From Chromobotia macracanthus (lineage: Eukaryota; Chordata; Actinopteri; Cypriniformes; Botiidae), in assembly GCA_036877525.1 (NCBI GenBank), contig JAZGTH010000099.1, forward strand, positions 1,658,501 through 1,722,500: DNA of 64,000 nucleotides. Direction: 5' to 3'. The notes beneath the pieces were generated by a model. The model saw only the letters and a list, made by a program, of their open reading frames with translations, was not told the origin of the DNA and did not search any database. The translations under genes and the position numbers were made by a program. This document shows positions 60,401 to 64,000 of this stretch, piece after piece; positions within the stretch are counted from its first letter, which is position 1, and each line of letters starts with the position of its first letter.

Positions 60401-61740
60401 ACACATGCTGTGGATAGTGTTATATGGGCTTATAACTTTTGCCCAACCTCTTACTCATGGGTCGTGCTACTGGGTCTTGTGCTTTATCTGGCATTCTTTG
60501 CCCCAGGTAAGAGGATAAATATGTCAGTTATATGTAATTTCATTGAATGATTAATCTTTAGAATGACCTGATATTTGAAAGCCTTTTCTGGCCATCAGTT
60601 TTCTTTCTGTTGTTGGTTTGGTTTTCTAGCTCAGTACAGATTTTCTAAGCTACATATGCTAACCTAGAAACAATGTTTTGTAACCTGCTGACAGGAATGG
60701 GACCTATGCCATGGACAGTCAACTCTGAAATCTATCCTTTGTGGGCCAGAAGCACAGGCAATGCTTGTTCTGCCGGAGTGAACTGGACCTTTAATGTTCT
60801 GATGTCTCTAACGTTTCTTCACATGTCTCAGTACCTGACTTACTACGGTAATGCTTTAATTAGTGCAGTGACATCATTCATGAATGTGACCTTTATCTCT
60901 GCATCAATACTGTATTTAATCTCACACCTTCAGGAGTGAAGCACATAAAGGTATTTTAGAACTCATTCTATTTTCACGACTCAGTATTATTTTCGCTTTA
61001 AGGTCACATGAAATGAAAATGGACTATTTACTTTCACAATACATGTTTCTGTCTTATTGTGCCTGATCAGTGAACTTTATTCCAAAGAAACAAAAATGTT
61101 TAACAATGTTTATCTTTGTAATAAATCAAAATGTAACTCTGAAGCAACTAGTCTACACGGGTTATTGAGCTGCTTAGTTGGTAGAATCAGACAAATGTTG
61201 ATTTTATTTAGTAACCTGTCAGCAAAAAACATTGGCTTTAAAATTCAAACAAGCATGAGAGTCACTTATGTAAATCACATTCTTATTCAAAAACTGAAAA
61301 TGTTTTGGTTATGTATGAGAAGGGAACGAGACACTACATCATGGTGTGAAATCACACCGTGAAATAGTCATGTGACCTAGTGAGACACGCCAATATTTCC
61401 TGTCTCATTCATAAATGAAACTGATGTTATACAATAGTAAAACAGGTTGTAAATACAATTTCATATTGACTTACAGTAAATGTAGTCATAAACATGAGTC
61501 TGTTGTTTTCCAGGTGCGTTCTTCCTCTATTCTGGTTTGGCCCTGATTGGTTTCTTTTTTATTTATGGCTGTCTCCCTGAGACTAAGGGTCGCCGGCTAG
61601 AGGAGATCGAGGCACTGTTTGAAAAGCAGCTGTGCTCATGCGGGATCTCAGACTCTGATGAGGATCGGCAGGTGGAATACATCAGGGTCAAAGGGTCAAA
61701 CTATCACCTATCAGACAACGACGCATCAGATGTTGAATAA
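36031..61740 (+). CDS. slc2a13: Proton/myo-inositol cotransporter (HMIT), SLC2A13
   Basis: Twelve-helix major-facilitator transporter that brings myo-inositol into cells with protons. Exons: 36031-36577, 41299-41458, 42128-42336, 48897-49005, 57283-57446, 57877-57997, 59283-59408, 60388-60506, 60695-60847, 61514-61740; phases join perfectly, 1935 bp, about 644 aa (human about 648). Landmarks: first helix from about residue 76 with GFLFGYDTGVVSGAML; SPPHLRGRLVTIN; PESPRWLIQRG in exon 3; QQLSGINTVMYYSATI across exons 4-5; ERVGRRRLALG; the long extracellular loop before helix 10 with CESCMLDPGCGYC (exon 7); PMPWTVNSEIYPLWAR; and PETKGRRLEEIE near the C-terminus. The start codon is the first in the GC-rich exon and the long hydrophilic N-terminus fits HMIT. 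All introns are GT-AG; introns 1, 3 and 4 are large (4.7, 6.6 and 8.3 kb). Fish may have two paralogues; which one this is cannot be told. Confidence 0.97.
36769..36842. repeat. (ATT)n microsatellite
   Basis: About 24 ATT units with two ATC variants, just inside slc2a13 intron 1. Confidence 0.95.
39654..39693. repeat. Short inverted repeat (hairpin)
   Basis: GTTATCTAGTTTAGCTG and its near-perfect complement (16 of 17) are separated by 6 bp, in a stretch rich in AGCTGGT and CTGGTT motifs. Probably part of a degraded interspersed repeat. Confidence 0.6.
41480..41790 (+). repeat. Possible interspersed repeat after slc2a13 exon 2
   Basis: Begins CAAATCAAATCAAGTTTATTGTCACG, a start seen in abundant fish repeats, and runs into sequence rich in ACAGTA and TACAATATA. 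Family cannot be assigned from the sequence alone. Confidence 0.3.
42337..48896 (+). other. slc2a13 intron 3
   Basis: About 6.6 kb of AT-rich sequence. No coding exon, RNA gene or intact mobile element recognised. Confidence 0.6.
49181..49372 (+). mobile_element. tRNA-derived SINE (same family as 30570-30994)
   Basis: Head GGCAGTTGTGGCC, body CCCTTGAGCAAGGCACCTAA, a short GTGTGTGTG, then CACTCCTCACCAGTGATGG and TTAAATGCAGAGATCACA. The B box is degraded. Followed directly by an (AT)n tract at 49373-49418. Confidence 0.65.
49373..49418. repeat. (AT)n microsatellite
   Basis: Pure (AT)n immediately 3' of the SINE, probably grown from its tail. Confidence 0.95.
50285..50495 (-). mobile_element. 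DANA-like tRNA-derived SINE
   Basis: On the minus strand: GTTACCTCACAGCAGCAGGG, GGTTCGAGCCCAGGCTG, then TTTCTGTGTGGAGTTTGCAT and GGTTTTCTCCCAGTTC. These match the order of blocks in the zebrafish DANA SINE as I remember it. Confidence 0.6.
52448..52682. mobile_element. Foldback element, partly truncated right arm
   Basis: The left arm starts GGATAGTTCACTG and contains CTGTCATCATTTACTCAC and GCTGAACACAAAAGAAGAC. The centre folds: AGTTTTGG, TACC and TGACTTCCATAG pair with CTATGGAAGTCA, GGTG and CCAAAACT around a short spacer at about 52620-52632. Confidence 0.6.
54355..54420. repeat. (AT)n microsatellite
   Basis: About 65 bp of pure AT dinucleotide with one break, in slc2a13 intron 4. Confidence 0.95.
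56745..57094 (+). mobile_element. Probable old solo LTR (gypsy type)
   Basis: The 3' part has AATAAAAG (57032), CTGCGACTGGGTTCTTC and an end at TCATGACA, matching the 3' part of the LTR at 15510-16022 in order and style. The 5' boundary is uncertain. Lies just upstream of slc2a13 exon 5. Confidence 0.4.
59560..59876. mobile_element. Foldback element copy in slc2a13 intron 7
   Basis: Ends ACAGTTCAACCCAAAATGAA and TTCAATTTGGGTGAACTATTG are imperfect inverted repeats about 315 bp apart; internal TACAAGTTTGGAACAACATG is typical of the family arm. Confidence 0.6.
60311..60335. repeat. (GT)n microsatellite
   Basis: Short GT tract about 50 bp upstream of slc2a13 exon 8. Confidence 0.9.
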
Positions 61741-63560
61741 CAGGTATAAGGGGAAGAGAAGATATCGATGAACAGCCTCACTCAACCCTGATGTCAGGCC
61801 CACCCACTGTACTGGTCAGGTTGAGTCTCTCATCCAGACATTCACTGCGATGCCAAGAACAGGGTTGAAGAGCACACACCAACAAAAACATGCAGTGCCA
61901 AGTCAGCTGTTATGATGCTGTCAGTGTTTTTGCATAAGTCCATGCAGATCTACTGGCACATAACTCCACTGTCAGATGAATATTCTCTGCTTATAAAATA
62001 AGATATCTGCTGTACAAAAATCAGTACTATTTGCGGAAGGATATTGCTATTTCTAATGTGATGTTTAAACATCACTATGCGAACATGATGCAAATTTTAT
62101 ATCTAAAAACAACATCTTAAATTGAGGACGCTAAACTGATCCAAATACTCAACAGAATGTTATTCCATGAATATTATCATCAATGTCTTGGTGGCCTCCT
62201 CATTAAAATCTTTGCAATTATAAGGATTTGAAAACTTGTAGTATACCACGTTTTAATATGCGACCTGCCTTTGATTGTCTGGTTTCAGAATCATAAAAGA
62301 CGATTTACACAAAAGTCTGATGTAGCCTTCTGCAGTTTTCTGTGATGGTATAGTGTGGCCTTACAAAATATTTTCATATGTCTTGGTTCAGTTTGTTTCA
62401 TTGTTGTTTAAGACTTGGTTCCATGTTTGCTTTTTTTAGTTTTTTACAATTTTTAATTTGTCTTCCCTATAGCCTAGTGTACAAAAGCCATTGCATTGGT
62501 CCTGTCCATGAATCACAATAGGTAACTGTTTGGACAAATACTGTAATATCAAATGTTCTGTCACGCTACAACGTAATAATACAGACAAATACACATCAAT
62601 GTGCTAAAACTGACTCGAAAACCTCTGTTGCAGCATTTTGCATTATCAAAACCAAGCTAATAGCTACTGTAAAGCAAACGATAACTCATTGATAACTCAA
62701 GTTCTTGTTGAAAGGTTTCAGTTTGTTCAGTGATACATAACTGTGTACATCAGGATTTGTGTATTGTGAATTTTGTTATGTTAAATGGTTGTGTAATTTA
62801 AGATTTTTCATGAAATAACACTTGTTAGAAAGAAGCACAAACTAAGCTAACACAATTATATCCGTTCAGGTTTTAAAGGAATAATTCACACCAAATGAAA
62901 GTTCTGTATTCACACACCTTCAGATCATTCTAAACCTGTATGACTTTCTTATATCCGTACAACACAAAGTAGATGGGTCTTTTAAATACAATACATGTGG
63001 ACAATGATTTTACTGTCTTACATTTATTTAAAAGACATGCAGGATTTATCTCTATGTTGTGTTTATAGTTTTATGTCAGACGTTACAGCACCAGATCACA
63101 AGTTTAAATAGATGTTCAAATGAGTTTATTTACTGTACAGTTTTTAATATGCATTAGACACATAGATTGCTTGTATGATTTATTTCATGACTCCTCCTGG
63201 TCACTGTCTGCTTCACTGTATAGAAAAGAGAAGCATATACAGTGTTCAAAACATTTCCTTTCACATTCTATGGAAGAAAAAGCATACAGAGTTGAGGGAA
63301 CATGACAATGTGTCAATGATGATAGAATTGTCTTTTTGGGGTGAAATATTCCTTTAAACAATTAGACAAATTACAAAATAAACAGTTTTGTTCAGAGAAT
63401 AAAAGTGAATCAGTAGCTGATGGTCTTTTATGTGATTTAGAGGTTTATGTGTCCAGATGTATTTGAAGTTGAGTTGTCACTGCCAGTGAACACATCTAAT
63501 GTTTCCAGTGGATGTAATTTTGTATTTGTATGTGAAATAAAAATGTTTTGCAGTGTTTCT
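61741..63560 (+). other. slc2a13 3' UTR (probable)
   Basis: AT-rich sequence after the stop codon. The best poly(A) signal is AATAAA at 63536-63541, followed by a TGTTTTGCAGTGTTT-type downstream region; another AATAAA is at about 63398. If the 63536 signal is used, the UTR is about 1.8 kb and contains the foldback element at 62873-63358. UTR end is inferred. Confidence 0.45.
62873..63358. mobile_element. Foldback element within the slc2a13 3' UTR region
   Basis: Left end TAAAGGAATAATTCACACC and right end GGGGTGAAATATTCCTTTA form inverted termini about 485 bp apart; the inner arms carry CTAAACCTGTATGACTTTC and ATGATAGAATTGTC. Confidence 0.6.
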
Positions 63561-64000
63561 AAGATTGATTAACAAAATTAGTGTGGACAAATGTTGTGTT
63601 TGATTACTGTTGCTGTAAATGTTTGCTAGATTTATATTCTATTAAAACTAATATATGAACTTTAAAAACTTGAATATGTACTTTGAGATGATAACAATAA
63701 TAAAATAATATCAATTTCTCTCAGTTGTTTTTGTAAGGTTCTGATTTTCTACCAACATGCATCAAACAGTAACAATCAGCTTCTAGTTCTGGTGGTGTAG
63801 TTTAATTTGTCTTACTGTTTTTCAAACCGTTTATTCTTTCTCTTTTTTTCAGTGTCAGCAAAATGTCAGCAATTTCTTCACCTTTCTCTGTTTCCTCAGG
63901 GACACAATTTGCGCTTTTCCCTGCTGTGAAGTTCTTCATTTTCACAGATTATCCTGCACGCCTGACGTCCGTGACACTGTTTCACGTCACACTTTCCAGC
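63561..64000. other. 3' flank of slc2a13
   Basis: AT-rich until about 63880, becoming less so at the window edge. No gene recognised. Confidence 0.4.

Overview
The window is nuclear DNA of a teleost fish, most likely a cypriniform. Evidence: multi-exon vertebrate genes with GT-AG introns, AT-rich introns full of (CA)n, (TA)n and (GATA)n tracts, DANA-like and other tRNA-derived SINEs, and the palindromic short repeats common in cyprinid genomes. It is not bacterial; most ORFs in the window are chance reading frames in introns or simple repeats. All exon boundaries below were set by hand from splice signals, reading phase and family conservation.

Layout. (1) 1724-7235, minus strand: a gamma-glutamyltransferase gene of the GGT1 type, 13 exons visible, first coding exon not found. 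(2) 9574-17190, minus strand: an OATP1/Slco1-family organic-anion transporter (copy A), 14 coding exons, about 713 aa. Its last intron is almost entirely a CA-rich minisatellite that begins exactly at the splice donor. (3) 18664-23650, plus strand: a complete Ty3/gypsy chromovirus-type LTR retrotransposon with two identical 368-bp LTRs and a 5-bp target duplication, its internal reading frames broken by about eleven single-base shifts. (4) 24874-33273, minus strand: a second Slco1-family gene (copy B), 14 coding exons, about 685 aa, with the same exon plan as copy A. (5) 36031-61740, plus strand: slc2a13 (HMIT, proton/myo-inositol cotransporter), 10 exons, about 644 aa, with large introns, a GC-rich 5' end and a candidate CRE upstream.

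How the genes relate. The two Slco1 genes are tandem duplicates that kept 11 of 14 coding exon lengths identical. They differ mainly at the N-terminus, one extracellular loop, one cytoplasmic loop and the C-terminal tail. GGT and OATP1 proteins both handle glutathione-type and other organic-anion conjugates at cell surfaces, but a functional link here is only inference. slc2a13 is divergently arranged from Slco1 copy B with about 2.8 kb between start codons.

Most interesting: the retrotransposon appears to prime its own reverse transcription. The 10 bases just after the 5' LTR are the exact reverse complement of the LTR segment 31 bp downstream of its TATA box, as in Tf1/sushi-type elements. 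Also notable are identical LTRs around a frameshifted interior, a minisatellite built from a splice-donor sequence, a GC-AG intron in Slco1 copy A, and replacement of a substrate-binding glutamate in the GGT protein.
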